Source: an uncultured bacterium | GTDB taxonomy: Bacteria > Cyanobacteriota > Vampirovibrionia > Gastranaerophilales > Gastranaerophilaceae | Length of the DNA stretch: 64,000 nucleotides | Assembly: GCA_902777385.1 (NCBI GenBank) | Contig: CACYTP010000004.1 | Location: 62,001-126,000 of the forward strand | Direction: 5' to 3' | Part shown: piece by piece, positions 30,581 through 41,058 of the stretch | Numbering within the stretch: position 1 is the first letter of the stretch | Layout of the letters: each line of letters opens with the position of its first letter | Notes under the pieces: generated by a model | The model's database searches: none | What the model was told of the DNA's origin: nothing | What the model saw: only the letters and a program-made list of their open reading frames with translations | Position numbers and translations under genes: made by a program

Positions 30581-31993
30581 TTATTTTTTTACAAAAAGTC
30601 CGACAATTTTATCTAACAGACTATCGCCCTGCATTTCAGGTGCGACCTCTGTTTTTTCCAATTTATTCAGTTTTGCCGTAACTTCTTCGTATTCAGTTCC
30701 TTGAGGTGCTGTTTGAAGATATTTTTTATACATATTTATTGCAGAACCGATATCACGGGATTTCTGGTACATTTCACCCAACTTTTTCATAGTTGCAAAA
30801 TTTCTCGGATCAGCTTCAATAATCTTTTCTAAATACTCAATTGCCATACGGTTATCGCCGTTATCTTCCCAATATTTTGCGAGTTTTTCCATTGCAGCAC
30901 GGCTTGTCGGATCAAGCTGAACAAGTTTTTCGTAAAACTCCATTGCCTGATGTTTTTCGCCTGATGTTTCCAACAAATTTGCCAATGTTGCAATCATATC
31001 TGCATCATCATTTTTTAGCTGATATGCACTCATAAATTCATTTATTGCAACATCAACACTGCCCCTTACCAAATGATATTTTGCCCAATTTACTGTTGCA
31101 AGGTATTCGTCGTTTTTAGATTCGTATATTAACGCTCTCATCTGAAAAACAAGCGGATGATTAGGCATTTTTTCAGCATAAGTATTTACGGCATCAAGAG
31201 CTTTTTCATAGTCTTTTGATGTGTAATAATATTCAGCCTGCAAAGCATACAACTGCGGTTCATCTTTATACTTATCCGCAATCTTGCTTAACTCGGTATT
31301 AGCTTCATCTAATTCCCCGAGAGCAAGCATAGCCTTAATCAATGTCAGTTCATTACGGCTCACGGATTTAATTTTTTCAGGCGTATTATCCTTAAAATAA
31401 AGCCTTGACAGATTTTCTCTTACTGCATCAGAATCTTTGCCGTTGTTCATTGCTCTTTCTAACGTTTCAATAGCACTACCGATAACGTCATCAAGAGCAT
31501 ACAGGTTTGCAAGTCTTATATAAACTTCTTCATCTGCATCTTCGTAGTCAAGAACTTTTAAATATTCATCTATTGCCTTTGTCGGATTTCCAAGCTGTTC
31601 ATATAATGTTCCCAACACAAATCGAACAGGCATAATTTCTTTTTCATCTCCGCCTGCATGATTTATTGCCTTTTGAAAATCATGAGTAGCATGTTCAAGC
31701 TGCTGCTGAACAATATGATAATTACCTCTTGATACATAATATTTGTACTTATCCGTATCAATATATATATCCATTAATTGTTCATAAGCCGTAGGATTTG
31801 TTGCATCCAGAGTAAGCATTTTATTATAGTATTCTACGGCTTCGTCTTTTTTATCCAAAATCATCGCCACATGTCCCAACTGAGCCAGCAAGCTCAAATC
31901 ATTAGGACTATGCTGATAACTTTTTTTGTATTCTGCATAAGCTTCTTCATATTGACCGTTTTCTTCTAACTGTTCAGCAGTTTCTATACTCAT
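30581..31993 (-). CDS. TPR repeat protein
   Basis: 470 residues made almost entirely of tetratricopeptide repeats (about 12, with A-x-E-x-Y/L and P positions such as DPTSRAAMEKLAKYWEDNG and DPRNFATMKKLGEMY), ending in a short segment LLDKIVGLFVKK. A protein-interaction scaffold; partner unknown. No signal peptide. AAGGAG precedes the start. It is downstream of pth on the same strand. Confidence 0.9.
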   Translation of the reverse strand: MSIETAEQLEENGQYEEAYAEYKKSYQHSPNDLSLLAQLGHVAMILDKKDEAVEYYNKMLTLDATNPTAYEQLMDIYIDTDKYKYYVSRGNYHIVQQQLEHATHDFQKAINHAGGDEKEIMPVRFVLGTLYEQLGNPTKAIDEYLKVLDYEDADEEVYIRLANLYALDDVIGSAIETLERAMNNGKDSDAVRENLSRLYFKDNTPEKIKSVSRNELTLIKAMLALGELDEANTELSKIADKYKDEPQLYALQAEYYYTSKDYEKALDAVNTYAEKMPNHPLVFQMRALIYESKNDEYLATVNWAKYHLVRGSVDVAINEFMSAYQLKNDDADMIATLANLLETSGEKHQAMEFYEKLVQLDPTSRAAMEKLAKYWEDNGDNRMAIEYLEKIIEADPRNFATMKKLGEMYQKSRDIGSAINMYKKYLQTAPQGTEYEEVTAKLNKLEKTEVAPEMQGDSLLDKIVGLFVKK

Positions 31994-32051
31994 AAAATAC
32001 TCCTTATCCTGACTGTATTTTGATTATAATCAAAAAATAAAAATTTGTAAC

Positions 32052-32606
32052 CTAATTGAATTTGTTTTGTGCTTTATCTATCCCTTCATTCATCAGACAC
32101 TTAGTTGCTTCAATAGTTTTATCCAGTACTTCTTTTAATATTTCCATTTGTTCTTTTGAAAAATTCTGAAGCACATAATGCTCGGAAGGTCCGATTTGCG
32201 GTCCTATACCTACTTTAATTCTGTTAAACTTATCCGTTCCTATATGTTTTATAATGGATTTAATGCCGTTATGCCCGCCATCAGAACCGGAAGCCCTTAA
32301 TCTTATTTTACCTGCATCAAGAGCGATATCATCATATATTATGATAATATCCTCCACACCGATTTTGTAGTAATCCATAACAGCTCTGACAGCTTCACCA
32401 GACAGATTCATGAATGTTGTAGGCTTAATAAAAATTATATCTTCAGTCCCGACTTTAGCCTTTGATATAAAAGCTTTTAGCTTGCTTTCCTGCTTGAACG
32501 AAAAATTATCGGAATAACTCCACCTGTCAAGCACCATAAATCCTGCATTATGACGTGTGAAACAATATTTGTCACCGACATTACCCAAACCTGCTATAAG
32601 CTTCAT
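32052..32606 (-). CDS. pth: Peptidyl-tRNA hydrolase
   Basis: 184 residues with all Pth landmarks: GLGNVGDKYCFTRHNAGF (catalytic His in TRHN), KPTTFMNLSGEAV, IIIYDDIALDAGKIRLR and GSDGGHNGIKSI. It frees tRNA from drop-off peptidyl-tRNA. GAGAGG precedes the ATG. Confidence 0.97.
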   Translation of the reverse strand: MKLIAGLGNVGDKYCFTRHNAGFMVLDRWSYSDNFSFKQESKLKAFISKAKVGTEDIIFIKPTTFMNLSGEAVRAVMDYYKIGVEDIIIIYDDIALDAGKIRLRASGSDGGHNGIKSIIKHIGTDKFNRIKVGIGPQIGPSEHYVLQNFSKEQMEILKEVLDKTIEATKCLMNEGIDKAQNKFN

Positions 32607-32701
32607 TATTACCTCTCAATATAATTACATTAATTATTATTTTAACTCAAATAAATATCGTCGTCATGTATTGCCGTCTTCTCGCTTAACAAATTGATAG
32701 A

Positions 32702-32745
32702 ATAAATTTATCTTATAAACACAAACAATATGAGGATAAATTTAT
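32702..32745. promoter_or_regulatory. Inverted repeat spanning the start codon of an HTH gene
   Basis: ATAAATTTATC (32702-32712) and GATAAATTTAT (32735-32745) are perfect 11-base inverted repeats; the second includes the first two bases of the ATG at 32744. It could be an operator or an mRNA hairpin hiding the start. Confidence 0.5.
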
Positions 32746-33316
32746 GAAGTCAAAAACTAAAACAATTGTGAAAGAAAAAAGTTCTGAAAAGGTAGCAAGA
32801 TTTTTAGAAAAAAATACACTTCACAAAAAAGATTTTGCAGAGATGATAGGTGTAACTCTTTCCTATGTTTACAATCTTATAGACGAAACTATTCCGTTTT
32901 CAACCAGAGGAACTACGCTGGAAAGAATTGCAACAGTAATGGAAATCGAACCCGAGGAATTTGAAGAATATAAAATTCCGCAAGAACCGCTCGTTATAGA
33001 TGAATTTGTAGAATATTTAAAAGACGGAATGAAAGATAAGGGCATGTCCGTCATAAATTTTCTAAAAGCATTTCCGAGAAAAAAGCGTCTGGAAATTGTT
33101 GACGTACTAAGAGGCAGTTTGCCGATGCCGATAGACTACAAAGAACTGACAATGATAGCTTCCGTATTAGACCTTAATCACGATGACATATATGATATGT
33201 GGGAAAAACGCACCCGACAGGTACTGGAAACCGGAGGAATTAACACTAATGCAAATATCGGACTTGTAGATGCAATGTTTGATTGTGCTAAAAAATATAT
33301 AAAAAATAATACTTAA
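32744..33316 (+). CDS. Double helix-turn-helix regulator
   Basis: 190 residues with two HTH-like units: one at about 17-65 (KKDFAEMIGVTLSYVYNLI) and a second at about 100-155 (MSVINFLKAF ... YKELTMIASVLDLNHDDI). Both resemble Cro/C1-type folds. Likely a transcription regulator; targets unknown. The inverted repeat over its own start suggests autoregulation, an inference. Confidence 0.65.
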   Translation: MKSKTKTIVKEKSSEKVARFLEKNTLHKKDFAEMIGVTLSYVYNLIDETIPFSTRGTTLERIATVMEIEPEEFEEYKIPQEPLVIDEFVEYLKDGMKDKGMSVINFLKAFPRKKRLEIVDVLRGSLPMPIDYKELTMIASVLDLNHDDIYDMWEKRTRQVLETGGINTNANIGLVDAMFDCAKKYIKNNT

Positions 33317-33333
33317 CCAAAAAATACGAATTC

Positions 33334-33567
33334 TTAATTTTCTTCTATAAAACTTAATTTAAACCCTAATATCTGACATATATAACCCATTTCAGAAAGC
33401 TTAAGTTTATTTTGAGATAGTCTGTAATTCAGATTTTGGGGAGAATAATATTTACCGCTTGCAGATGACAACTCTTCTGCAAGTTTTTTCATCGTCCATG
33501 CCCGTCTTGCAAGCATGATTTTTACTTCCTGTTTTGAGTCTATAGTTTTTAAATCATTTCTGCCCAT
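33334..33567 (-). CDS. Small HTH protein
   Basis: 77 residues with the pattern VKIMLARRAWTMKKLAEEL...YYSPQNLNYRLSQNKLKLSEM, a lambda-repressor-like HTH with a long turn. Its convergent neighbour is also an HTH gene. It has no clear ribosome site. Confidence 0.6.
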   Translation of the reverse strand: MGRNDLKTIDSKQEVKIMLARRAWTMKKLAEELSSASGKYYSPQNLNYRLSQNKLKLSEMGYICQILGFKLSFIEEN

Positions 33568-33630
33568 ACTAATAAAATTATAGCGATAATATTATTTAGA
33601 TATTGACAAAATAAAATAATTGTTGCAATA

Positions 33631-33668
33631 ATAAAATTATACTTTTATATATAAAGGTATAATTTTAT
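33631..33668. promoter_or_regulatory. 12-bp inverted repeat upstream of a pilin-like gene
   Basis: ATAAAATTATAC (33631-33642) and GTATAATTTTAT (33657-33668) are perfect inverted repeats, 22 bases before the pilin ATG. A TTGACA occurs at 33603-33608. The divergent small HTH gene makes an operator plausible. Confidence 0.5.
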
Positions 33669-33689
33669 TTAATTTAATAGGGGACAAAA

Positions 33690-34367
33690 ATGTACAATAA
33701 AAACAAGGCATTTACACTTGCAGAGGTTCTAATTACACTCGGAATAATCGGAGTCGTTGCAGCGATGACATTGCCTGCTCTTATACAAACCCATAATGAA
33801 AAGGCGACTGTATCTAAATTAAAAAAGATGTACAGTGTTTTACAGAACGCATATAATCTATATCTTTCTGAAGATAATCCAGTAGTTGCTGTGTCTGATA
33901 ATGAAGATGGTGCTACGACTGTTGCAAGTTGGTTTCTGCCGTATTTAAATGTAGCAAAAGATTGCGGGACAACAAATGAAGCAGGCTGTATAAGTGGTAC
34001 TTATAAATTAAAAAAAGGTAGTTCTGCAGCGGACTATTCTACCGGTTCAAAATACTACAGAGTCATTTTAAATGACGGTTCTGTAATTTGGTTCAAAGGT
34101 AATCCAAGTGATGTAAGTAATCGTCTTGGTGCAATACATTACGATGTGAACGGTATAAATCCGCCAAATCAATGGGGGTACGACTTATTTGCTTTTGAAA
34201 TTCAAAATGAGCCAAACAGAATAGTTCCTTTGGGGGTATCAGATGGTTCACGTCCATTTAATGAAAATTGTGCCGCTGCAAATTCTAGTGGTTACGGGTG
34301 TGCCTATTGGGTAATTCAGCAGGGCAATATGAAGTATCTGAAGGACCATAACCTGACATTAAACTAG
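33690..34367 (+). CDS. Type IV pilin-like protein
   Basis: 225 residues. It starts MYNKNKAFTLAEVLITLGIIG, the prepilin leader cut before Phe and methylated, plus the long hydrophobic helix. The C-terminal domain has paired Cys (DCGTTNEAGC, NCAAANSSGYGC). This type of G/H-domain pseudopilin is abundant in the lineage; it is an intact relative of the broken gene at 26.2-26.9 kb. It may be a minor pilin or pseudopilin. Confidence 0.85.
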   Translation: MYNKNKAFTLAEVLITLGIIGVVAAMTLPALIQTHNEKATVSKLKKMYSVLQNAYNLYLSEDNPVVAVSDNEDGATTVASWFLPYLNVAKDCGTTNEAGCISGTYKLKKGSSAADYSTGSKYYRVILNDGSVIWFKGNPSDVSNRLGAIHYDVNGINPPNQWGYDLFAFEIQNEPNRIVPLGVSDGSRPFNENCAAANSSGYGCAYWVIQQGNMKYLKDHNLTLN

Positions 34368-34380
34368 TAAATCACTCAAA

Positions 34381-36180
34381 TTAGTTATAAATCTTTCTTG
34401 TTAAATCTGATTTTCTGATTCTGATATTTTCCGGAGTGATTTCTACCAGTTCATCATCACCGATATATTCAAGACTTTCTTCCAATGACATAATCTTTGG
34501 AGCCTGCAAAGTAACCATTACATCCGCCGTTGAACTTCTCATATTAGTAAGCTTTTTCGTCTTACATATATTAACAACAACATCCTGCGGTTTGTTGCAC
34601 TCCCCAATAATCATGCCACGATATACTTTAGTCTTAGGAGTTACAAAAAATACGCCGCGATCTTCAAATTGAGCCAGAGCATACGGAATAGCCTCACCCT
34701 CTTCGTGAGCAATAATAGAGCCGTTGCGTTGTCTTGAAATATCTCCGGCATAAGGTCTGTATTCTAAGAATGTATGGTACATAATACCTTCGCCTCTCGT
34801 CATTCTGATAAATTCGCTTCTGAACCCTATCAAACCTCTTGCAGGAATATCAAACCTTAATGTAGTTCTTCCTTTAGCTGATTGCATATCTTTCATTTCA
34901 GCTTTTCTGTTTGATAATCTTTCTATACAACTGCCTGCATTCCCTTCCGGAACATCTACTATTAAATTTTCATAAGGCTCGCATTGAACACCGTTTATAT
35001 TCTTATAAATTACTTCCGGTTTTGAAACCTGAAATTCATAACCTTCTCTACGCATTGTTTCAATTAAGATACCAAGATGAAGTTCGCCACGACCGCTAAC
35101 TTTGAATACATCAGTGCTGTCTGTGTCTTCAACTCGTAAACTAACATTCTTTTCCAATTCATTGTATAATCTTTTTCTTATCTGTCTTGAAGTTACAAAC
35201 TTTCCTTCCTGACCTGCAAACGGGCTGTCATTAACGGAAAAATTCATTTGTAAAGTAGGTTCATCGACTTTAATAAGCGGTAACGGATTTGGATTGTCTA
35301 AGGCACAAATACTTTCACCGATTTGAATATCTGAAAATCCGGCAATACCGACAATATCACCGGCAAAAGCCTCTTGAATTTCCACTCTGCCCAAATCGTG
35401 AAAACCGAACAGTTTTGTAATTTTACCCTTTTCCTGCGTTCCGTCAGCGTGAATTACACATACCTGCTCTTGGGATTTTACACTGCCGTTCACAATACGA
35501 CCGATTACAATTCTTCCGACGTATTCATTGTAATCTAACGTTGTAGCCTGAAACTGCAACGGTAAATTTTCATCACCTGACGGCGGTTGAATATTATCCA
35601 TTATGCAGTCCAAAAGCGGTATCATATCTTTTCTTTCATCATCCAAATCTTTAATTGCAAAACCGTTTAAGCTGCTTGAAAATATAAACGGAAAATCTAT
35701 TAAATCTTCTCTGTCAGTAAGCTCGGTAAATAAATCAAAAACTTTATCAAGTGCAGTAAGAGGTTCTGCGGCAGGTTTATCAATTTTGTTAATAACAACA
35801 ATAATCTTTAAGCCGAGTTCAAGTGCTTTTGACAATACAAATCTTGTCTGAGGCATAGGTCCTTCTGCGGCATCAACAATAAGCAATGCTCCGTCAACCA
35901 TACCCAATACACGCTCAACTTCGCCGCCAAAATCTGCGTGCCCCGGGGTATCTACTACGTTGATTTTACATCCTTTGTAATTGATTGAAATGTTTTTTGA
36001 AAGGATTGTAATTCCTCTTTCTTTTTCCAAATCATTACTGTCCAATACTCTTTCCTGAACCTGCTGATTTTCTCTAAAAGCACCCGCCTGCTTTAACAAA
36101 CAGTCAACAAGTGTTGTCTTACCATGGTCAACGTGTGCAATTATTGCTATATTCCTTATATTTTCATTTGTTTTAGTCAT
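34381..36180 (-). CDS. typA: Ribosome-associated GTPase TypA/BipA
   Basis: 599 residues: G1 [11 protein letters not shown]2 [11 protein letters not shown]3 DTPGHADF, G4 NKIDKP, then EF-G domains II, III and V ([22 protein letters not shown]) and the TypA-specific C-terminus. It acts in ribosome assembly and stress growth. The start at 36180 ([10 protein letters not shown]) fits the family; an ATG 12 bases earlier is possible. Confidence 0.96.
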   Translation of the reverse strand: MTKTNENIRNIAIIAHVDHGKTTLVDCLLKQAGAFRENQQVQERVLDSNDLEKERGITILSKNISINYKGCKINVVDTPGHADFGGEVERVLGMVDGALLIVDAAEGPMPQTRFVLSKALELGLKIIVVINKIDKPAAEPLTALDKVFDLFTELTDREDLIDFPFIFSSSLNGFAIKDLDDERKDMIPLLDCIMDNIQPPSGDENLPLQFQATTLDYNEYVGRIVIGRIVNGSVKSQEQVCVIHADGTQEKGKITKLFGFHDLGRVEIQEAFAGDIVGIAGFSDIQIGESICALDNPNPLPLIKVDEPTLQMNFSVNDSPFAGQEGKFVTSRQIRKRLYNELEKNVSLRVEDTDSTDVFKVSGRGELHLGILIETMRREGYEFQVSKPEVIYKNINGVQCEPYENLIVDVPEGNAGSCIERLSNRKAEMKDMQSAKGRTTLRFDIPARGLIGFRSEFIRMTRGEGIMYHTFLEYRPYAGDISRQRNGSIIAHEEGEAIPYALAQFEDRGVFFVTPKTKVYRGMIIGECNKPQDVVVNICKTKKLTNMRSSTADVMVTLQAPKIMSLEESLEYIGDDELVEITPENIRIRKSDLTRKIYN

Positions 36181-36390
36181 AAATTCCACCATCTTACTAT
36201 TTTTAATTTGGGTAACATTATTAAAGTGTATATTTTACACTAAAAGAATAACGCAATTTTTATTTTTTTGCAAGTTTTATATATAGAAATGTAAAATCTT
36301 TGTATATTAAGAAATTTATATTTGAATATAGCTATAACTTGTTTTTTCTGTTTTGATATAATATTCTTTCTTTTAGGTTGGGTATATTAT

Positions 36391-37800
36391 ATGTTATTTT
36401 GTTCTATGAGTTTTATATACTTATTTTTACCTGTTTTATGCGGGTTATACTTTGTATCTGCAAAAAAATATCATAATATATTATTACTCTTTGCAAGTAT
36501 TATTTTCTATGCGTGGAGTGAGTCGAGATATTTGCCGATAATATTTTTTTCAGTTCTCATAAACTGGGCAGGTGCTATAGTTATTGATAAATTCTCGCAC
36601 AAGCCGTCTGTAAAGAAGCTGTGCCTGCTATCTGTACTGTTAATTAATCTTGGAAATTTGTTTTATTTCAAGTATTTTGATTTTTTGATAAATAATTTAA
36701 ACGGATTATTCCATACTCACATAAGTTTGTTAAATATTGTTTTACCTCTTGGAATTTCATTCTATACTTTTCAGGCATTATCTTATGTTATTGATGTATA
36801 CAGGGGTAATGTAAGTTCACAGAAAAATTTGCTTAATGTCGCACTGTATATTTGTTTATTTCCGCAACTGGTAGCAGGACCAATAATTAAGTATCACGAT
36901 ATTTCCGAGCAAATTACTTCAAGAGAAGTGAATTTTGAGAATGTAAATATCGGGGTTAAGCGATTTATAATCGGATTGTCAAAGAAAATGCTTATTGCAA
37001 ATACAATGGGGGCTGTTGCAGACAAAATATTCATTCAGGATGTGAATTCATTTTCTCATTTAACGGCATGGTTAGGGTCATTGGCATATACATTTCAAAT
37101 TTACTATGATTTTAGCGGATATTCAGATATGGCAATCGGTCTTGGATTAATATTCGGATTCAGGTTTATGGAAAACTTTAATTATCCCTATGTATCAAAA
37201 TCTGTTACGGAATTTTGGCGGAGGTGGCATATATCTTTATCAACCTGGTTCAAAGAATATGTATATATACCTTTAGGTGGAAATAAGCATGGAAAACTTA
37301 TTCAAATCCGAAATCTTGGGATAGTATTTTTGCTTACGGGAATTTGGCATGGAGCATCTTGGACTTTTATTGTTTGGGGAATTTGGCATGGAGTATTTAT
37401 TATATTTGAAAAAATATTTGAGCTTGATAAAAATTCCTCTAACAGGTCATTAAGCATCCTCAAACATATCTATGCAATAGTAATTATTAGTGCAGGATGG
37501 GTTATATTTAGGTCTGACAGCTTATCCTATGCTATTGCTTATTTAAAAAATATGTTTTTTATAAATAGTGTTGAGTCTTCAAAAGTTCTGTATTTGCTTC
37601 CTTATTATATAGATAAATTTGATATCGTAATATTTATTATTGCCGTTGTATGCTCAATGCCATTGTTCCGTAATATCTTAAATTGGCAGAATAAATATGT
37701 CAAAATACTTGTTAATTTTTGGTTGATAATATTGTTTGTTTCTTCCACAGCGGTAATTACGGAAGGAACATACAATCCGTTTATATATTTCAGGTTTTAG
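36391..37800 (+). CDS. MBOAT O-acyltransferase, AlgI-like
   Basis: 469 residues and about ten membrane helices. The start MLFCSMSFIYLFLPVLCGLYF matches the usual AlgI beginning, which fixes the start at 36391. The MBOAT core includes YSDMAIGLG, WHISLSTWFKEYVYIPLGG and the active-site His in GIWHGASWTF. It moves acetyl groups across the membrane for polysaccharide O-acetylation, with the next gene. Confidence 0.93.
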   Translation: MLFCSMSFIYLFLPVLCGLYFVSAKKYHNILLLFASIIFYAWSESRYLPIIFFSVLINWAGAIVIDKFSHKPSVKKLCLLSVLLINLGNLFYFKYFDFLINNLNGLFHTHISLLNIVLPLGISFYTFQALSYVIDVYRGNVSSQKNLLNVALYICLFPQLVAGPIIKYHDISEQITSREVNFENVNIGVKRFIIGLSKKMLIANTMGAVADKIFIQDVNSFSHLTAWLGSLAYTFQIYYDFSGYSDMAIGLGLIFGFRFMENFNYPYVSKSVTEFWRRWHISLSTWFKEYVYIPLGGNKHGKLIQIRNLGIVFLLTGIWHGASWTFIVWGIWHGVFIIFEKIFELDKNSSNRSLSILKHIYAIVIISAGWVIFRSDSLSYAIAYLKNMFFINSVESSKVLYLLPYYIDKFDIVIFIIAVVCSMPLFRNILNWQNKYVKILVNFWLIILFVSSTAVITEGTYNPFIYFRF

Positions 37801-37817
37801 GATAAGGGTTTAGGCAG

Positions 37818-39146
37818 ATGGAAAAGCAAAGCAGTTATTTAAAATACGGGTTGGCAATATTGATTTCACTTATAATCGCTCACTTTGCGAGTGATGTATG
37901 CTATATCATATATGATAAAATTTCAGTAATCAGGACTTTTATTTTATTCATATTAGTTTTTACATTATCCTTTATGACTTTTATAAAAATGTATTCAAAT
38001 TTTTATGAAAAACGATTATATAAAAATTACCCGATGTCAGATAAAGTTTTTTTAGTGTTTATTTTAATTTTGTTAATATTACCGGCTTCTCACATTAATA
38101 AATATTTAGGCTCTGCACTTGAAAACAGGTCATTAAATGAATATAAGCCGTTTTTTATTATTGAAAATAATAAAGTATCAATAAATTTGAATTATGGAAA
38201 TGATTTTAATGAATGGTTTAATGACAGATTCTTTTTGAGAAATTTTTATTACGTTCTTGCAAATTTAAAATATCTTTTGTCTGAGTGTTGGGAAAACGAT
38301 GTTGTCATTCAGGCGAAAGATAATTGGATGTTTTTAAAATTGGATAACAGAGTTGCAGAGTATCAAAATTTAAATTTAATAAGTACCTCTGAAATAAGGA
38401 CAATAGCAGAGTATTTTTCTGTGATTAATGATTATTGCAGGTTACATAATAAAAAATTCTATCTTATTATCATCCCTGATAAAAATAAAATCTACGGGGA
38501 ATATATGCCAACATATATTTTGAAAAGAAATCCGGACAGCAACAGTAATGTAAGCCGAATATATAAATATCTGAAAGCAAATACTGATATACAAGTCATA
38601 TATCCGTACGATTATTACATGAATAATAAAAATTTAGGCTTATTTTACTATAAAACAGATACCCATTGGAATGATTTAGGAGCTTCTTATGTGTATGATA
38701 CTCTTATGTCAAATATTCAAAATGATAAAATAAATATACTACCCGTAAATTATAATCGGTTTATTCAACACAAAAGGGCTTCTCAAGGTGATATTCAAAA
38801 CAAATTGCCACAAATAAACAGAAAACCTGACACATACAAATATATAAAATATGAAATTCCTAAAAACTATGAAATCCAATATAGTACAGTTCCATTGGAC
38901 AACCCGTCATGGATGGTTCCCAAAATAGTTACTACAAATAAAAATTTAAATAATAAAAAACTCCTTATGTATAGAGATTCATTCGCTACAGCATTAATGC
39001 CATTTCTATCAAACACATTTGAACAGGTTATATACCGTTGGACACATCAAATATCAAAATCTGAGATAGATAATGCTGATATAGTTATATTTGAAACTGT
39101 AGAAAGAGGTTTGACAGATATACTGACTTGCAAGGAAAAATTATAG
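37818..39146 (+). CDS. AlgJ/AlgX-like O-acetyltransferase (SGNH hydrolase-like)
   Basis: 442 residues: two to three N-terminal membrane helices, then an SGNH-type periplasmic domain with KTDTHWND (catalytic Asp-x-His) and YRDSFATALMPFL (nucleophile Ser). In alginate and related systems AlgJ/X complete acetyl transfer after AlgI. It begins 17 bases after the AlgI-like gene; the target polymer is probably the O-antigen/capsule made by the neighbouring clusters, an inference. Confidence 0.88.
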   Translation: MEKQSSYLKYGLAILISLIIAHFASDVCYIIYDKISVIRTFILFILVFTLSFMTFIKMYSNFYEKRLYKNYPMSDKVFLVFILILLILPASHINKYLGSALENRSLNEYKPFFIIENNKVSINLNYGNDFNEWFNDRFFLRNFYYVLANLKYLLSECWENDVVIQAKDNWMFLKLDNRVAEYQNLNLISTSEIRTIAEYFSVINDYCRLHNKKFYLIIIPDKNKIYGEYMPTYILKRNPDSNSNVSRIYKYLKANTDIQVIYPYDYYMNNKNLGLFYYKTDTHWNDLGASYVYDTLMSNIQNDKINILPVNYNRFIQHKRASQGDIQNKLPQINRKPDTYKYIKYEIPKNYEIQYSTVPLDNPSWMVPKIVTTNKNLNNKKLLMYRDSFATALMPFLSNTFEQVIYRWTHQISKSEIDNADIVIFETVERGLTDILTCKEKL

Positions 39147-39147
39147 A

Positions 39148-39732
39148 TTATTTATAACCGTTTCCAATATATGTTTTTGTCGTAATCATTGAATTTACAG
39201 AAGTACTCAAATCGTCAAAGTTATGATTTTGAACTGACTCTTCTAAAATTTTCAGCTTCACAACACGATTTTTCAAATTTTCCAAAGGGGTAAGCACCCA
39301 ATGTTTTTTTGCAGCTTCGGCAACGTGTTGTTCGTAAGCATCATACAATGCTTTTGCTTTTTCGGCAGATTCAAATTTAAATGATTTTACCGTATTTAAA
39401 ACAAAACCTTCTTCCAGCTTCACTGTTGTATATGCAACTATAGAATCTGAGTCAAGTCTATACGGTATCAGATCATCAATAACTACGCCGCCCTGTTTGT
39501 TAATTTTATTAGCAAAGTTAAATCCGAAATTTTTAAAATCTCGTCCAACACTTGAAAGCCTTAAATCCCAATTTTTTGTTTTTGATAAACTTTTTTTAAT
39601 CCGGTTGAACTCAACTATATCTTCTGTAGGCATCATATCAATAACCTTTTTGGCACAGCGATCACATAATAATCCGGTAAATTGCTGACGAGTATTAGCT
39701 GTATTATTCGTTTCAATGGCATTTACACGCAT
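39148..39732 (-). CDS. Hypothetical protein with QFTGL motif
   Basis: 194 residues beginning MRVNAIETNNTANTRQQFTGLLCDRCAKK; GGAG lies upstream of this ATG. A Cys-x2-Cys follows the motif. No known domain, no membrane segment. It converges on the AlgJ-like gene with one base between. Confidence 0.7.
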   Translation of the reverse strand: MRVNAIETNNTANTRQQFTGLLCDRCAKKVIDMMPTEDIVEFNRIKKSLSKTKNWDLRLSSVGRDFKNFGFNFANKINKQGGVVIDDLIPYRLDSDSIVAYTTVKLEEGFVLNTVKSFKFESAEKAKALYDAYEQHVAEAAKKHWVLTPLENLKNRVVKLKILEESVQNHNFDDLSTSVNSMITTKTYIGNGYK

Positions 39733-40020
39733 AAAAATATTCTCCACAAGACTAGATATAAAACAAAATTGCTAAATAATTTATACATGAGATAAATGTA
39801 TTACACATATTATAATAACGTAAACAATACGGATTTATAAAATATTAAGAAAAATTAAACTAAGCATATTAAGTATAAAAAAAGATTTATTTGTGATAGC
39901 ATGAAACAGACTTGTGTTCAGGTTGTTATGCAACAGTGTGTAAGAATACTGAGTAAACGAAGAAATTAGTTTAGGCAACAGGAAACCTCATAACATAAGA
40001 CAATAATGGAGTTATCTTTT

Positions 40021-41058
40021 ATGCATAAATCGGTATCGGAATTATTAGACATATTTCTTATTACGTTTAATAGAGCAAAAGCATTGGATAGAACCCTTGA
40101 ACAGTTGCTAGACGACAAATCGCCCATAAAAGATTTTGAAATTAACATAATTGACAACAATTCATCGGATAATACGTCTTTAATAGTTCAAAAATGGCAA
40201 AAAAATCATCCTAATCTTAAATATGCTAAAAACAAATACAATATTGGAGGAAATGCAAATATCGCAAGAACGTTTGAATACGGAGAGAAAAAGTACATTT
40301 GGATACTCTGTGATGACGATTATTACAATTGGGACAGTTGGGATGAGGTTGAAAATGCGATACATAACGATAAAGACGCAATAGTAGTTGCAAAGTATGA
40401 AAGACCTCAGGATGATATAGCACAATTATTTATTCAAACTACATTTTTACCTGCAGTTATATATAAAAAAGAATTGCTTGACAGTGATGTAATTGATAAC
40501 ATACATTACAATATATCAAATTGGTTTCCTCATGCAGCTTTTTCTGCAAAACTAATAAACGATAATAAATCATTTTTTATTATTCCAAAATCAATAATTT
40601 CAAGAGGAAATGACTGGGAAAATGATTATGTAAGGGGTTCTGATACCAGAAAACTACATCCGATAAGAAAGCATTTAAATTGGTTAAGTGCTTTTGCTAA
40701 CACAGTCCAGATGATTGAAGATAAAAAGTTGCGGACTTATATAAGCCGGCATAATCAATTCGGTATTCCTCTGAATTCGGCAAGAGTATTCTTTTTTAAT
40801 GATAAAGAATCAAACGGCTATTTCTATAATTTGTTTTTTATCTGTTTAGTACTAAATTGTTGGGATAGAATAAAATTTATAGTAAATATGTTATTATACT
40901 TTTCAGTTTACCGAATTCTGTTTATACATGTAGAATCTTCATATAACGAAGAAGAAAATGTTGTAAATAAAAAAATAATGATTCGTTTATTATATAAACT
41001 CAAAACAAAACTCTATACATATAAAAAACAATTAGTAAAGGATAATAGTAAAAAATGA
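40021..41058 (+). CDS. Family 2 glycosyltransferase
   Basis: About 345 residues. GT-A fold: DIFLITFNRAKALDRTL at the N-terminus, IIDNNSSDNT and the metal-binding DDD in WILCDDDYYNWDS. The C-terminal region has hydrophobic segments near 275-300. It begins the polysaccharide cluster; its stop overlaps the rfbF start by 4 bases. The ATG at 40021 has GGAG nine bases upstream; an ATG 15 bases earlier is an alternative. Sugar specificity unknown. Confidence 0.88.
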   Translation: MHKSVSELLDIFLITFNRAKALDRTLEQLLDDKSPIKDFEINIIDNNSSDNTSLIVQKWQKNHPNLKYAKNKYNIGGNANIARTFEYGEKKYIWILCDDDYYNWDSWDEVENAIHNDKDAIVVAKYERPQDDIAQLFIQTTFLPAVIYKKELLDSDVIDNIHYNISNWFPHAAFSAKLINDNKSFFIIPKSIISRGNDWENDYVRGSDTRKLHPIRKHLNWLSAFANTVQMIEDKKLRTYISRHNQFGIPLNSARVFFFNDKESNGYFYNLFFICLVLNCWDRIKFIVNMLLYFSVYRILFIHVESSYNEEENVVNKKIMIRLLYKLKTKLYTYKKQLVKDNSKK

